Source: Lachnospiraceae bacterium
Lineage (GTDB): Bacteria > Bacillota > Clostridia > Lachnospirales > Lachnospiraceae
Direction: 5' to 3'
Assembly: GCA_030524525.1 (NCBI GenBank)
Contig: JAUNGI010000002.1
Coordinates: forward strand, 1-64,000
DNA: 64,000 nt
Within the stretch, counting starts at the first letter, position 1; each line of letters begins with the position of its first letter. The notes under the pieces were generated by a model. It did not search any database. It had not been told where the DNA came from and was given only the letters and a program-made list of their open reading frames with translations. The translations under genes were made by a program, and so were the position numbers. Below, one piece after another: positions 51,395 through 60,324 of this stretch.

Positions 51395-52123
51395 ATGTCT
51401 GGACATTCAAAATTTGCGAATATTAAGCACAAAAAAGAGAAAAATGATGCTGCGAAGGGAAAAATTTTTACGCGCCTTGGGCGCGAGCTTGCCGTGGCGG
51501 TAAAGGAGGGCGGTCCCGACCCGAACAACAACAGCAAGCTGAAAGACGTGATCGCCAAGGCGAAGGCAAACAACATGCCGAACGACACGATCAACAACAG
51601 CATCAAGAAGGCGGCGGGAGACGCGAACGCCGTCAATTACGAAATGGTATCGTACGAAGGGTACGGCCCGAAGGGAACCGCGATCATTGTGGAGGCGCTG
51701 ACGGACAACAAGAACCGGACGGCTGCCAACGTGCGGAACGCGTTTTCGAAGGGCGGCGGAAGCGTGGGAACGCCGGGCTGCGTATCGTTTATGTTCGACC
51801 GAAAGGGGCAGATCCTCATTGACAAGGAGGAGTGCGACAAGGATCCCGACGATCTGATGATGCTGGCGCTGGACGCCGGAGCCGAGGATTTTTCGGAGGA
51901 GGAGGATTCCTACGAGATCCTGACCGACGAGGATTCGCTCGGAGCCGTCCGCGACGCGCTGGAAGCGGAGGGCGTGCCGATGCTGCAGGCGGAGGTGACG
52001 ATGCTTCCGCAGACGTGGGTGGAGCTTACCGACGAACAGGATGTCAAAATGATGAACCGTACGCTCGATCTGCTGGACGACGATGACGACGTGCAGCAGG
52101 TATACCATAATTGGGACGAATAA
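51395..52123 (+). CDS. YebC/PmpR family protein
   Basis: A 242-residue cytosolic protein with the classical start SGHSKFANIKHKKEKNDAAK and KIFTRLGRELAVAVKEGGPD. The central VSYEGYGPKGTAIIVEALTD and NVRNAFSKGGGSVGTPGCVS, and an acidic C-terminal domain, complete the fold. Family members were described as transcription regulators, and some help translate polyproline stretches. It is inserted between argR and recN, which are usually adjacent. AGAGAGGGG precedes the ATG. Confidence 0.94.
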   Translation: MSGHSKFANIKHKKEKNDAAKGKIFTRLGRELAVAVKEGGPDPNNNSKLKDVIAKAKANNMPNDTINNSIKKAAGDANAVNYEMVSYEGYGPKGTAIIVEALTDNKNRTAANVRNAFSKGGGSVGTPGCVSFMFDRKGQILIDKEECDKDPDDLMMLALDAGAEDFSEEEDSYEILTDEDSLGAVRDALEAEGVPMLQAEVTMLPQTWVELTDEQDVKMMNRTLDLLDDDDDVQQVYHNWDE

Positions 52124-52156
52124 GCGGCGAATTCCCGGAGAGAGGGAAAGGGACGT

Positions 52157-53857
52157 ATGTTAATTAGTCTGCATGTAAAAAATTTTGCGATCATCGACGA
52201 GGTCTGGGTCGATTTCGGCACGGGGCTGAACGTGCTGACCGGAGAGACCGGCGCGGGAAAATCCATTCTGCTCGGAGCCGTCAATATGGCTCTCGGCGGA
52301 CGGGTCGGCAGGGAGATCCTTGGAAAAAACGCGGATTACGCCTTGGCGGAGCTTGTGTTTGACGCCAAGGAGGGACGCTTGACCGAGCTGCTTGCCGAAT
52401 ACGATCTGCCGCAGGAGGAGCAGGTCGTGATCACCCGGAAGCTCATGGAAAACGGCAGGAGCGTGAGCCGCATCAACGGCGAGACGGTCAGCCAGTCGGT
52501 CGTCCGGGAGGCCGCCGCCTGCCTGATCGACATTCACGGGCAGCACGAGCATCAGTCGCTGCTCTACCGTGCAAAGCATTTGGAACTGCTGGACCGCTTT
52601 GCCAAAGAGGAGGCGGGCAGTCTGCCGGAGCGCATTCGGGAATGCTTTCAGCGCTACCGCGCGGCGGACGAGGAGCTGACCGAGGCGCTGCGGCAGGGCG
52701 AGGGCAGAGTCCGGGAAATGTCGATGCTGGAGTACGAGACGCAGGAGATCTCCGCGGCGGGGCTGCGTCCGCAGGAGGACGCGCAGCTGGAGCAGCGCTA
52801 TCAGGAGCTTTGCAATGCCAACCGCATTCGGGAGGCGGCGACGCTGGCGCAGGAGCAGCTCGAAGGCGGGAACGAAAATGCGTCGGAGCTTTTGGGCAGA
52901 GCGCTGCGGCAGCTTTCGAAGGTCAGCGGGCTTTCCGAGGAGCTGTCGGGCATTTCCGAGGAGCTGAGCGTTGTCGAGGAGCAGGTCGGCGCGGTGGGCT
53001 ATCGGCTCTCCCGTTATCTGGACGATTTGAGCGACACCGCGGAGGAGTTTGCCCAGACCGAGGAACGGCTCGATCTGATCAATCGTTTGAAAAGCAAATA
53101 CGGCAGAACGATCGAGGAGATCCTCGCCTACGGCGAGCAAAGCGCCGAGAAGCTTGCGAAATATCAGGATTACGACGGCTATGTGGAGCGTCTGCAAAAG
53201 GAACGGGAGAAGCTCTCGCAGGAGCTGTCCGCGCTGTGCGGTCAGATGACGGAGGTGCGGAGGCGGGCGGCGGACGTTTTGTCCGAACAAATCCGGCAGG
53301 CTCTGCTGGATCTGAACTTTCTCGACGTGGCGTTTTCGATCGCCGTCGAGCCGCTGGACGCGCCGACGGAAAAGGGACGGGACGAGGTCGAGTTCCGCAT
53401 TTCCACAAACCCGGGAGAACCGCTCCGGCCTCTCGCAAAGGTGGCGAGCGGCGGCGAGCTGTCGCGCATCATGCTGGCGCTGAAATCGGTCTTTGCCGGA
53501 AAGGACGAGATCGAGACTCTGATTTTCGACGAGATCGACGTGGGCGTGAGCGGCCGGACCGCCCAGAAGGTGGCGGAAAAGATGGCGCGCATCGCCTGCC
53601 GTCATCAGGTGCTGTGCATCACGCATCTGCCCCAGATCGCGGCGATGGGCGATACGCATTTTCGAATTTCAAAAAAAGCCGTGGACGGAGCGGCAAGAAC
53701 GGAGATCGCAAAGCTGTCCTTGGAGGAACAGACCGAGGAGCTGGCGCGCATTTTGGGCGGCGCAAGGATCACCGATTCGGTCAGGAAAAACGCTTCGGAA
53801 ATGAAGGAACTCGCACAGGAAAGCAAGCGAAGCCTTTTGCAGGAAATGAAAGGCTGA
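52157..53857 (+). CDS. recN: DNA repair protein RecN
   Basis: RecN is an SMC-like ATPase in double-strand break repair. The 566-residue product has the N-terminal LHVKNFAIIDEVWVDFGTGL, Walker A LTGETGAGKSILLGAV (residues 28-43), the DIHGQHEHQSLL segment, a long coiled-coil middle, the ABC signature KVASGGELSRIMLALKSVF, Walker B TLIFDEIDVGVSGRTAQKV and the His-loop ITHLPQIAAMGDTHF. Length is normal. GAGGGAAAGGG precedes ATG 52157. A strong terminator separates it from spoIVB. Confidence 0.97.
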   Translation: MLISLHVKNFAIIDEVWVDFGTGLNVLTGETGAGKSILLGAVNMALGGRVGREILGKNADYALAELVFDAKEGRLTELLAEYDLPQEEQVVITRKLMENGRSVSRINGETVSQSVVREAAACLIDIHGQHEHQSLLYRAKHLELLDRFAKEEAGSLPERIRECFQRYRAADEELTEALRQGEGRVREMSMLEYETQEISAAGLRPQEDAQLEQRYQELCNANRIREAATLAQEQLEGGNENASELLGRALRQLSKVSGLSEELSGISEELSVVEEQVGAVGYRLSRYLDDLSDTAEEFAQTEERLDLINRLKSKYGRTIEEILAYGEQSAEKLAKYQDYDGYVERLQKEREKLSQELSALCGQMTEVRRRAADVLSEQIRQALLDLNFLDVAFSIAVEPLDAPTEKGRDEVEFRISTNPGEPLRPLAKVASGGELSRIMLALKSVFAGKDEIETLIFDEIDVGVSGRTAQKVAEKMARIACRHQVLCITHLPQIAAMGDTHFRISKKAVDGAARTEIAKLSLEEQTEELARILGGARITDSVRKNASEMKELAQESKRSLLQEMKG

Positions 53858-53882
53858 AGCCGATTTTTGCATACAACCACAA

Positions 53883-53921
53883 AAAAAACTCATACTATCG
53901 GACGGTAGTATGAGTTTTTTT
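53883..53921 (+). terminator. Intrinsic terminator after recN
   Basis: AAACTCATACTA and TAGTATGAGTTT form a perfect stem, extended by A/T pairs and followed by T7. The symmetrical A and T tracts could make it work in both directions. Confidence 0.95.
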
Positions 53922-53956
53922 GCTGCGGAGAGTATTTCTGTTTTAGGAGGAAGAAG

Positions 53957-55246
53957 ATGAGACGGTACCGTTTGCTTTTATGGTTTCTGTTTTGTGTGGA
54001 TCTGGGGCTGATCGCTTTGTTCGGCGTTCGGGAATTCAAGAACCGTATGCCCGAAAAGCTTTGGCTCATTGCCGGAGAGTCGGGCGATTACGACCTGTCG
54101 CTTCCGTTTACGCTTCGCCTCGATTCCGACGACGTACGCGCGTCGGTCAGTCAGGACCCGGCGGTTCCCGCCGACCGGATCACCGTGGACATGAACGAAC
54201 CGTTTTCGCTCTCCTCGGAGCGGGCGGGGGAATATCAGGCGCAGCTTTCGCTGTTTGGTTTGATTCCCGTTGGCACGCTGGATATCGGCGTTCTGGAGCA
54301 GACCACGCTGCTGGCCTGCGGAATGCCCGTGGGGATCTACCTGCACACCGACGGCGTGCTTGTGCTTGGCTGCGGGAGCTTTGCCCTTTCGGGGGGCGGC
54401 ACCGCGTGCCCGGCGGAAAACATTCTGCGCACCGGGGATTATATCACACGGGTCAACGGGCAGGAGGTCTATGAAAAAGAGGATATCGTTGCCGCGGTAC
54501 AGGAAGCCGGGGAAGCCCCGGTCACGCTTACGATCCGCAGGAAGACCGCGACCACGGTCGTTTCGGTGACGCCCCGGCGGTCTGCGGACGGCAGCTTTCT
54601 GCTGGGCGTCTGGATCCGGGACGATACGGCGGGCATCGGCACGATGACCTATGTCAATCCTGCGACGCTGGAGTACGGCGCGCTCGGACACGGCATTACC
54701 GACGGAGATACCGGAAAGCTGTTTTCGATCTCCGACGGAACCGTTTATCCCGCGGAAATCCTCTCGGTCGTTAAAGGCGAGGTGGGCGATCCGGGGGAGC
54801 TTGTGGGAATGCTGCAAAGAAGCGAGGAGCAGGTTTTGGGGAGCATTCGGAAAAATACCGGCTTCGGAATTTTCGGAAGTCTCAGCACGACCTCGGAGTC
54901 CCGGTTTCTGAACGAGCTGCTGGATTCCGGGAAATATTTGTACCCGATCGGGCTGCGGCAGGAGATCGAGCTCGGTCCGGCAACGATCCTTTGCGGCTTT
55001 GACGGGACGGCGAGGGAATACGATATTGAGATCGAAAAGGTGAGGCTTGGCGCCGACGACAACAAAGGGATATCCATCCGCGTGACCGATCCGGAGCTGA
55101 TCGCCAAGACCGGAGGCATTGTTCAGGGGATGAGCGGATCGCCCATCCTGCAAAACGGCAAGATCGTAGGCGCCGTGACCCATGTGCTGGTCAACGATCC
55201 GACGAAGGGATACGGGACCTTTATAGAGAATATGCTGGGGCATTGA
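53957..55246 (+). CDS. spoIVB: SpoIVB peptidase (S55)
   Basis: SpoIVB is secreted from the forespore and triggers sigma-K activation. The 429-residue product has an N-terminal membrane anchor (RLLLWFLFCVDLGLIALFGV), a PDZ domain around residues 120-200 (ENILRTGDYITRVNGQEVYE), and the S55 serine peptidase domain with GIGTMTYVNPATLEYGALGH, where the His is catalytic, and the nucleophile motif GMSGSPILQNGKIVGAVTHV (Ser395). It ends with VLVNDPTKGYGTFIENML as usual. GGAGGAAG precedes ATG 53957. In most spore formers spo0A follows; here a CRISPR-Cas locus does. Confidence 0.96.
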   Translation: MRRYRLLLWFLFCVDLGLIALFGVREFKNRMPEKLWLIAGESGDYDLSLPFTLRLDSDDVRASVSQDPAVPADRITVDMNEPFSLSSERAGEYQAQLSLFGLIPVGTLDIGVLEQTTLLACGMPVGIYLHTDGVLVLGCGSFALSGGGTACPAENILRTGDYITRVNGQEVYEKEDIVAAVQEAGEAPVTLTIRRKTATTVVSVTPRRSADGSFLLGVWIRDDTAGIGTMTYVNPATLEYGALGHGITDGDTGKLFSISDGTVYPAEILSVVKGEVGDPGELVGMLQRSEEQVLGSIRKNTGFGIFGSLSTTSESRFLNELLDSGKYLYPIGLRQEIELGPATILCGFDGTAREYDIEIEKVRLGADDNKGISIRVTDPELIAKTGGIVQGMSGSPILQNGKIVGAVTHVLVNDPTKGYGTFIENMLGH

Positions 55247-55265
55247 GCTTGGGCAGAAATCACAG

Positions 55266-55310
55266 AGGATATACCCGCCGGGAATTTATTTACGGGCGGG
55301 TATATCCTTT
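55266..55310 (+). terminator. Intrinsic terminator after spoIVB
   Basis: AGGATATACCCGCC and GGCGGGTATATCCT form a perfect 14-bp stem around a 15-nt A/T-rich loop, then TT and an A/T-rich stretch. A smaller hairpin TCCGGC-GAAA-GCCGGA follows at 55319-55334. Confidence 0.85.
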
Positions 55311-55542
55311 GCGATTTATTTCCGGCGAAAGCCGGACACCGAGAAGCAGCGAAGCGGAATCGGGGTGCAGCCCAGACGGGCAATCGGGGAAAGAAAGCCA
55401 GAAAGTGTTGGTGTTATATTATAAATGTAAAGCGTCTTGCAATGAAAAGCTTTAACGGACTGGTTGGGCTGATACGGAATGCGCAGGGAATCATAATTCC
55501 TGATTGTGCAAAATAGATAATAAAATGAAAAAACAGTAAAAC

Positions 55543-55560
55543 CCATTTTGTGCAAAATGG
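55543..55560 (+). promoter_or_regulatory. Palindromic operator candidate abutting the cas promoter
   Basis: CCATTTTG-TG-CAAAATGG is a perfect inverted repeat with 8-bp arms, ending exactly one base before the -35 TTGACA. Half of it (TTGTGCAAAAT) recurs 44 bp upstream. The arrangement fits a regulator-binding site, activator or repressor; the protein is not identifiable here. Confidence 0.6.
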
Positions 55561-55589
55561 TTGACAAAACTCGTTTGTTGATATATGAT
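55561..55589 (+). promoter_or_regulatory. Sigma-A promoter of the cas operon
   Basis: TTGACA (55561-55566), 17 bp, TATGAT (55584-55589). A TATAAT at 55594 is too far from this -35 box. The cas3 start is 28 bp downstream of the -10 box. Confidence 0.85.
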
Positions 55590-55616
55590 TCTATATAATG
55601 GCAAGGAGGACAATCT

Positions 55617-57839
55617 ATGCAGGACTGCTATTTTGCAAGAAGCGCCAATGCGTGCGGAGAAATGGAGACGCTTGCGCACCATTCACAACGCGTAAGCAGT
55701 CTGTGCGGCGAATTTTTAAAACCGCTTGGTTATACCGAAATCGGAAAAGTCTTGGGAGGACTACATGATTTCGGCAAGGCAAGCAAACGCTTCGCGGAGG
55801 TGCTCGAGGGAAAGCGGATACATGTGAACCATGCTTACCCGGGGGCAGCGCTGGCGTATGTCCGTTATAATCAGAAGAAAACGGCAAGGATAATCGCGTC
55901 TGTAATCGCCGCACATCACAGCTATCTGGACAGCGGCTGTATCCCCAGACTAAAAGAATTGATGCAGGGAACAGGCTCGGGCTGTGACGAAGAAGGCAAT
56001 ACCTATTCTTTGTTTGGCATGGAGGAGATGAAAAAAGCTCTGGAAGCGTTCCAAGCAGAGAGCCCGCAGCTTATGCAGATAAAGATTCCGCAGCCCCTTC
56101 CGGATGAGGAGGATCCGGTTGCCGATATGCTGTTGGCGCGCTTTTTGCTTTCTGCACTGGCAGATGCGGATTATTCTGCTTCGGCAGAGCATTTTGAACC
56201 GGATTATCTGAAAAAGCATTCGGGTACGGCGTTCCATCCGGAAGAAGCCATGAAACGTCTACTGCAGATTCGGACAGAAAAACGGCAGCTTTCCACTTCG
56301 TCAGCGGCTCTGAATATTCTTCGCGACCAGCTTTTTGAGGATTGTCTGTGCGCTGCAGAAGCGCCGCCGGGCTTGTTTACATTGACCGCGCCTACGGGCT
56401 TGGGGAAGACCTTGAGCCTGTTTGCCTTTGCGGTCAGGCATTGCATGAAATACGGACAGATGCGCCGAATCATTCTGATTTTGCCATATCTTGCCATTAT
56501 GGAGCAGAACGTCCGGGATTACAGGAGGGTGATGCCCGAACTGTTGGAAAGCCACAGCGCAGCGGTTTTGGATGAGCGGGCCAGGAATCTGCTGGAACGA
56601 TGGGATGCCCCCTGCATTGTGACTACGAATGTGGGCTTCTTCGAACCGCTCTTCTCCGCGAGACCTACAGGCTGCAGACATCTGCATCAGCTGGCAGACA
56701 GCGTGATTGTCCTGGATGAAGCCCAGTCCCTACCGCCTGAATTGCTGGACGCCACATTGCGGACAGTAAATTTGCTATGTAATCAATATGGCTGTACCGT
56801 GGTATTCTCTACGGCGACACAGCCGTCATATCAGCATCTTCCGGGCATGCAATGGAAGCCCACGGAAATTGTGCCCCATCCGGAAGAACTTTTTCAGGCA
56901 ACCAGACGCGTTACATATGACTGGCGGATTGAACGGCCGGTCTCCTACAGACAGATTGCGAAGGAACTGGTTTCCTGCAGACAGGGATGTGTGATAGTCA
57001 ATCTACGGTCGCATGCTGAAAAACTTTTTCATGTTTTGAAGGAAACATTATGCAAAGCAGAGGCAGAAGGGCTTTTCTATTTGACTGGCGATTTGTGCGG
57101 CGCCCATCGCAGCCGGGTATTGGATGAGATAAAGGAGAGGCTTGCAGATGGAAAATCCTGCTATCTTGTGGCAAGTCAGTGCATCGAGGCAGGGGTGGAT
57201 CTGGATTTTCCTGTGGTGTACAGGGCGTTAGCACCATTGGAATCCATTATTCAGGCAGCGGGCCGGTGCAATCGCAACGGTGATAGCCCTGAAGGTCGGG
57301 TTATTGTTTTCCTTCCCGATGAAGAATGCCTGTATCCTTCGGGCGCGTATTATCAAAGGGCGGCGGTTTGCGTAAAGACTCTGGCTTCCCGGCATCCCAT
57401 TGACTGCTGTAATCTGAGGCATGTGGAGGAGTATTATGAGATACTGTATTCAAATGCGGAGGGTGATAAAGAAAAGTTGAAAAAAGCGCTTTGGGACAGA
57501 GATTATCAGAAAGTGCAGGAAGCATATAAGCTGATTGAATCCAGGGGCGTACAGGTAATCGTCCCTTGGAAGAGTGAGATGGAACTGTTCCGCTCCGTTC
57601 AGGAAGAATATAGTAAAACAGGGCTTACACAGGATTTGATAAGACGGGCAAGGCCTCTGACGGCCTCCTCCTTTGCCGAAGATAAAGTGCAGGAGTGCTG
57701 CATTCCCCTTTTTTTCCGGACTTACGGGAGGGAAAGGGAGGTAAAGACAGAGTGGTATCTGTTGGGGAATCCGGAGTGCTATCATGAAAAACTGGGACTG
57801 AACTTTGGCGCATTGGAGACTTTTGACGGAATGTATTGA
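55617..57839 (+). CDS. cas3: CRISPR-associated helicase/nuclease Cas3 (type I-C, HD domain N-terminal)
   Basis: A 740-residue effector nuclease-helicase recruited by Cascade to nick and degrade target DNA. The HD nuclease domain is N-terminal: LAHHSQRV (His21), LHDFGKASKRF (His50-Asp51), NHAYPGAALAY and IAAHHSYLD. The superfamily 2 helicase follows with Walker A APTGLGKTLSLF (Lys264), DEAQSL (Asp367, DEAQ form of DExH), FSTATQPSY (motif III), SQCIEAGVDLDFPVVYRAL and QAAGRCNRNGD (motif VI). AAGGAGG lies 7 nt before ATG 55617. It is the first gene of the operon. Confidence 0.96.
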   Translation: MQDCYFARSANACGEMETLAHHSQRVSSLCGEFLKPLGYTEIGKVLGGLHDFGKASKRFAEVLEGKRIHVNHAYPGAALAYVRYNQKKTARIIASVIAAHHSYLDSGCIPRLKELMQGTGSGCDEEGNTYSLFGMEEMKKALEAFQAESPQLMQIKIPQPLPDEEDPVADMLLARFLLSALADADYSASAEHFEPDYLKKHSGTAFHPEEAMKRLLQIRTEKRQLSTSSAALNILRDQLFEDCLCAAEAPPGLFTLTAPTGLGKTLSLFAFAVRHCMKYGQMRRIILILPYLAIMEQNVRDYRRVMPELLESHSAAVLDERARNLLERWDAPCIVTTNVGFFEPLFSARPTGCRHLHQLADSVIVLDEAQSLPPELLDATLRTVNLLCNQYGCTVVFSTATQPSYQHLPGMQWKPTEIVPHPEELFQATRRVTYDWRIERPVSYRQIAKELVSCRQGCVIVNLRSHAEKLFHVLKETLCKAEAEGLFYLTGDLCGAHRSRVLDEIKERLADGKSCYLVASQCIEAGVDLDFPVVYRALAPLESIIQAAGRCNRNGDSPEGRVIVFLPDEECLYPSGAYYQRAAVCVKTLASRHPIDCCNLRHVEEYYEILYSNAEGDKEKLKKALWDRDYQKVQEAYKLIESRGVQVIVPWKSEMELFRSVQEEYSKTGLTQDLIRRARPLTASSFAEDKVQECCIPLFFRTYGREREVKTEWYLLGNPECYHEKLGLNFGALETFDGMY

Positions 57840-57854
57840 GAAACGGGGTGAAGT

Positions 57855-58547
57855 ATGGGGAAAAATCCAAGTGCAACGATAGAAGTTTGGGGAGATTTTG
57901 CTCTTTGGACCAGGCCTGAAAGCAAGGTGGAGCGCATGACTTATGCGGTGCCGACGCCGGGCGCAATCAGGGGATTGCTGTCATCTATTTATTCCAAGCC
58001 GCCGGAATTTTACTGGCAGGTTCAGAGAATCGAAGTGTTGTCGCCAATTCGCTATATCTCGTTTAAGAGGAACGAGGTAAAGAGCAAGATGATGAAAATC
58101 CCCAAAGCAAATACTTATAAGGCATGTATTCTTATCGAGGATGACAGGACGCAGCGGCAGTCGGTCGTCCTGCAGGATGTCCGCTATCGGATTACGGCGG
58201 AAATTGTGCCCAGGGCAACTTATGCACATGCGCCGGGAAACCTGATGGATCAGTTTGAGCGGAGGGTGAAACGGGGACAGGCCTTTATGCAGCCATGCAT
58301 GGGGACGCGGGAGTTTCCGGCATATTTTGAATGGGGTTCCAGTGGGCTTCAGCCAATTAAAGAGACAGCGGACTTGGGGCTCATGGTATACGATGTATTT
58401 AATCTCCATAAGTGGGGTGTCACGAAACAGACAGAGCCGGAAGTCTCGCTGTTCCATGCGCACTTGAAGGACGGCGTTCTGGAAATCCCGCCCTATGATT
58501 CGCCGGAGGTTCTGAAAGGGGGAAAGGAGACGGGAGAGTATGCTTGA
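57855..58547 (+). CDS. cas5c: CRISPR-associated protein Cas5c (pre-crRNA endoribonuclease)
   Basis: A 230-residue RAMP protein. In type I-C, Cas5 takes the place of Cas6: it cuts pre-crRNA at the repeat and stays bound to the 5' handle. The N-terminal RAMP fold starts TIEVWGDFALWTRPESKVER with YAVPTPGAIRGLLSSIYSK (the family's T-P-x-A-x-R-G segment); VLQDVRYRITAEIVPRA and REFPAYFEWGS are also typical. GGGGTGAAGT precedes ATG 57855, 15 bp after cas3. It overlaps cas8c by 8 nt. Confidence 0.94.
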   Translation: MGKNPSATIEVWGDFALWTRPESKVERMTYAVPTPGAIRGLLSSIYSKPPEFYWQVQRIEVLSPIRYISFKRNEVKSKMMKIPKANTYKACILIEDDRTQRQSVVLQDVRYRITAEIVPRATYAHAPGNLMDQFERRVKRGQAFMQPCMGTREFPAYFEWGSSGLQPIKETADLGLMVYDVFNLHKWGVTKQTEPEVSLFHAHLKDGVLEIPPYDSPEVLKGGKETGEYA

Positions 58548-60324
58548 AGAATTGTATCGCTATGCGGTGGATCATGAGCTTGCAGCGCGGCCCGGATTTA
58601 AGCCAAAACGTCCCAAGGCGTATTTCCATCTGTCAGCGGCGGGGAAATTCCTGGATTTGGAAGTACGGGAGAAAGATGCTGAGGCAGTGAATGCGCCGGA
58701 TGCGGGAGCGGCGGCAAACGGTACGCGGTACTGCAATCCGCTGATTGAAAAAGCAGGTATTGTCCTTTGTATTGTGAATGACGAGAAGAAGGATAAGAAT
58801 ATACCGGTGAAGCATGCCTTTTTCCTCTCCTTTTTTGAGGAGGGGAGAACTGTGGAGCCTCTATTCGGGATTGCGGCAGATGCTCTGCGCAATCCCGCGA
58901 CATTGGAAGAAATGCAAAATGCATTGGCAGACAGGAATTTGAAGTCTGATGACTTGGTGGGCTTTGCAGTGGACGGCCAATATCTGGAGAAAAGCGAACA
59001 TTATTATGAGTATTGGAATCAGTTCAGGAAAAAGATGCAGCCTGTATCCGAAAAGAAAGCGGAGAGATGCCTGATTACAGGGGAATTGTCACAGCCCATG
59101 GCCACTGTTCCGAAGGTATCGGGACTGATGAGCGTCGGAGGACATACGTCGGGAGACGCGTTTCTGTGCTTCGATAAGGATGCGTTTCGGTCATACGGAT
59201 TAAAGCAGAGCGCAAACGCGGTGGTATCCGAGGCGGCGATGACGGCGGTCAATGCCGCTTTAGGCGAATTGATTCAAAAAGCGGAAGTCCTGGCGGACGC
59301 TAAAATGGTTCACTGGTATTCGGGACAGGTATCAAAGCAGGAGGACTTGTTTTCCGTGCTGCTTGGGGGAAATCTGATGGAAGGCAATGAAGATGAGCTT
59401 TCTGAGAAGGAAACAGAGCAGGAAGCTCTTGCGGCGGCTCAGACGCTGATCACATCCATTCGGGAAGGAAAGCTTGCCGGGAAGCCGGATGTGAGGTATT
59501 ACATAATGCCCTTATCCGGTGCAGGTGGAAGGATGATGGTGCGGGGATGGTATGAAGGGAGCTATGAGGAGCTGTACAATAATGTCAGTTTATGGTTTGC
59601 GGATTTACGACTGGTTTTGCCAAGCGGGCGGGGAATGACGCGTCCGCCCAAATTAAAGGCGCTGTGCCTGCGGATGTTAAAGCCTGGCGGGGGGAGCAAG
59701 GTATGGGAACGGATGGATCATGAATTGTCAAATCTCGGTCAACGCGTGATCTATGCGGCGGTTCAGGGGAGCCCTCTGCCGGATGAGGCGGCGCACCGCG
59801 TCCTGCAACGGCTCAGGGCCGATTTCTTGGCAGATAGTGATAAAAAGCGCAGGAGCGGAGATAAGACATTGGCTTATCAGCTTTTGAAAGCGTGGCTTAG
59901 GAGAAAACAGAGGAAGGAAGGTGGGGAAGAAATTATGAAAGAAGAACTTAACCGGCAGAACCGGGGCGCAGCTTACCTGTGCGGGCGCCTGATGGCGGTC
60001 TATTCCGTGATTCAGGAGAAAGCGATGCCGGAGGTAAATGTGGGAGTGGCCGAACGGTATTACGCTGCGGCTATGGCGGGGCCCGGACTGGTAATCGGGA
60101 AGTTGTCCCAGCTGTCCCAGTACCATCTGGCAAAGCTTGATCGGGGGCTGGCGGTCTGGTTTGAGAAGCTATTGACGGAAATATATCAGAGCATAGGTGA
60201 GGAGAAGATTCCCACTGTGCTGACGATGATGCAGCAGACAGAGTTTGCCCTAGGCTATTATCAGCAGAAGGCAGACATCTACTCCAAAAAAGAAGAACAG
60301 AGAGGTGACAGAGATGGCAATTGA
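58540..60324 (+). CDS. cas8c: CRISPR-associated large subunit Cas8c (Csd1)
   Basis: A 594-residue Cascade large subunit that reads the PAM and opens the target duplex. Features of the Csd1 family are LYRYAVDHELAARPGFKPKR, AYFHLSAAGKFLDLEV, KHAFFLSFFEEGRTVEPL, CLITGELSQPMATVPKVSG, GGHTSGDAFLCFDKDAFRSY and YIMPLSGAGGRMMVRGWYEG. No zinc or nuclease motif is seen. GGGAGAGT precedes ATG 58540. The helical C-terminal 129 residues have their own internal start and probably yield Cas11c. The last 11 nt overlap cas7. Confidence 0.94.
   Translation: MLEELYRYAVDHELAARPGFKPKRPKAYFHLSAAGKFLDLEVREKDAEAVNAPDAGAAANGTRYCNPLIEKAGIVLCIVNDEKKDKNIPVKHAFFLSFFEEGRTVEPLFGIAADALRNPATLEEMQNALADRNLKSDDLVGFAVDGQYLEKSEHYYEYWNQFRKKMQPVSEKKAERCLITGELSQPMATVPKVSGLMSVGGHTSGDAFLCFDKDAFRSYGLKQSANAVVSEAAMTAVNAALGELIQKAEVLADAKMVHWYSGQVSKQEDLFSVLLGGNLMEGNEDELSEKETEQEALAAAQTLITSIREGKLAGKPDVRYYIMPLSGAGGRMMVRGWYEGSYEELYNNVSLWFADLRLVLPSGRGMTRPPKLKALCLRMLKPGGGSKVWERMDHELSNLGQRVIYAAVQGSPLPDEAAHRVLQRLRADFLADSDKKRRSGDKTLAYQLLKAWLRRKQRKEGGEEIMKEELNRQNRGAAYLCGRLMAVYSVIQEKAMPEVNVGVAERYYAAAMAGPGLVIGKLSQLSQYHLAKLDRGLAVWFEKLLTEIYQSIGEEKIPTVLTMMQQTEFALGYYQQKADIYSKKEEQRGDRDGN
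59935..60324 (+). CDS. cas11c: Probable Cas11c small subunit from internal start in cas8c
   Basis: In type I-C systems the small subunit is known to be translated from an internal site within cas8c. Here an in-frame ATG at 59935 is preceded by a purine-rich AGGAAGGTGGGGAAG stretch. The resulting 129-residue product (KEELNRQNRGAAYLCGRLMA through QQKADIYSKKEEQRGD) is nearly all helical and matches the expected size of Cas11. The internal start is inferred from sequence; it has not been shown for this organism. Confidence 0.75.
   Translation: MKEELNRQNRGAAYLCGRLMAVYSVIQEKAMPEVNVGVAERYYAAAMAGPGLVIGKLSQLSQYHLAKLDRGLAVWFEKLLTEIYQSIGEEKIPTVLTMMQQTEFALGYYQQKADIYSKKEEQRGDRDGN

Larger units (their letters stand above)
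55311..55616 (+). other. Gene-free junction between spoIVB and the cas operon
   Basis: This stretch becomes distinctly A/T-rich from about 55400. It contains a hairpin at 55319-55334, two exact copies of TTGTGCAAAAT (55504-55514 and 55548-55558) 44 bp apart, and the cas promoter region. I see no coding frame with a ribosome site and no trace of spo0A. Confidence 0.7.

Noticed and set aside
55243..55455. A 70-codon frame starting at TTG over the spoIVB stop
   Set aside because: It runs through the spoIVB terminator hairpin, has no ribosome site and resembles no protein I know.
55311..55560. Remnant of spo0A after spoIVB
   Set aside because: No receiver-domain or Spo0A DNA-binding motif could be read in any frame of this short stretch.
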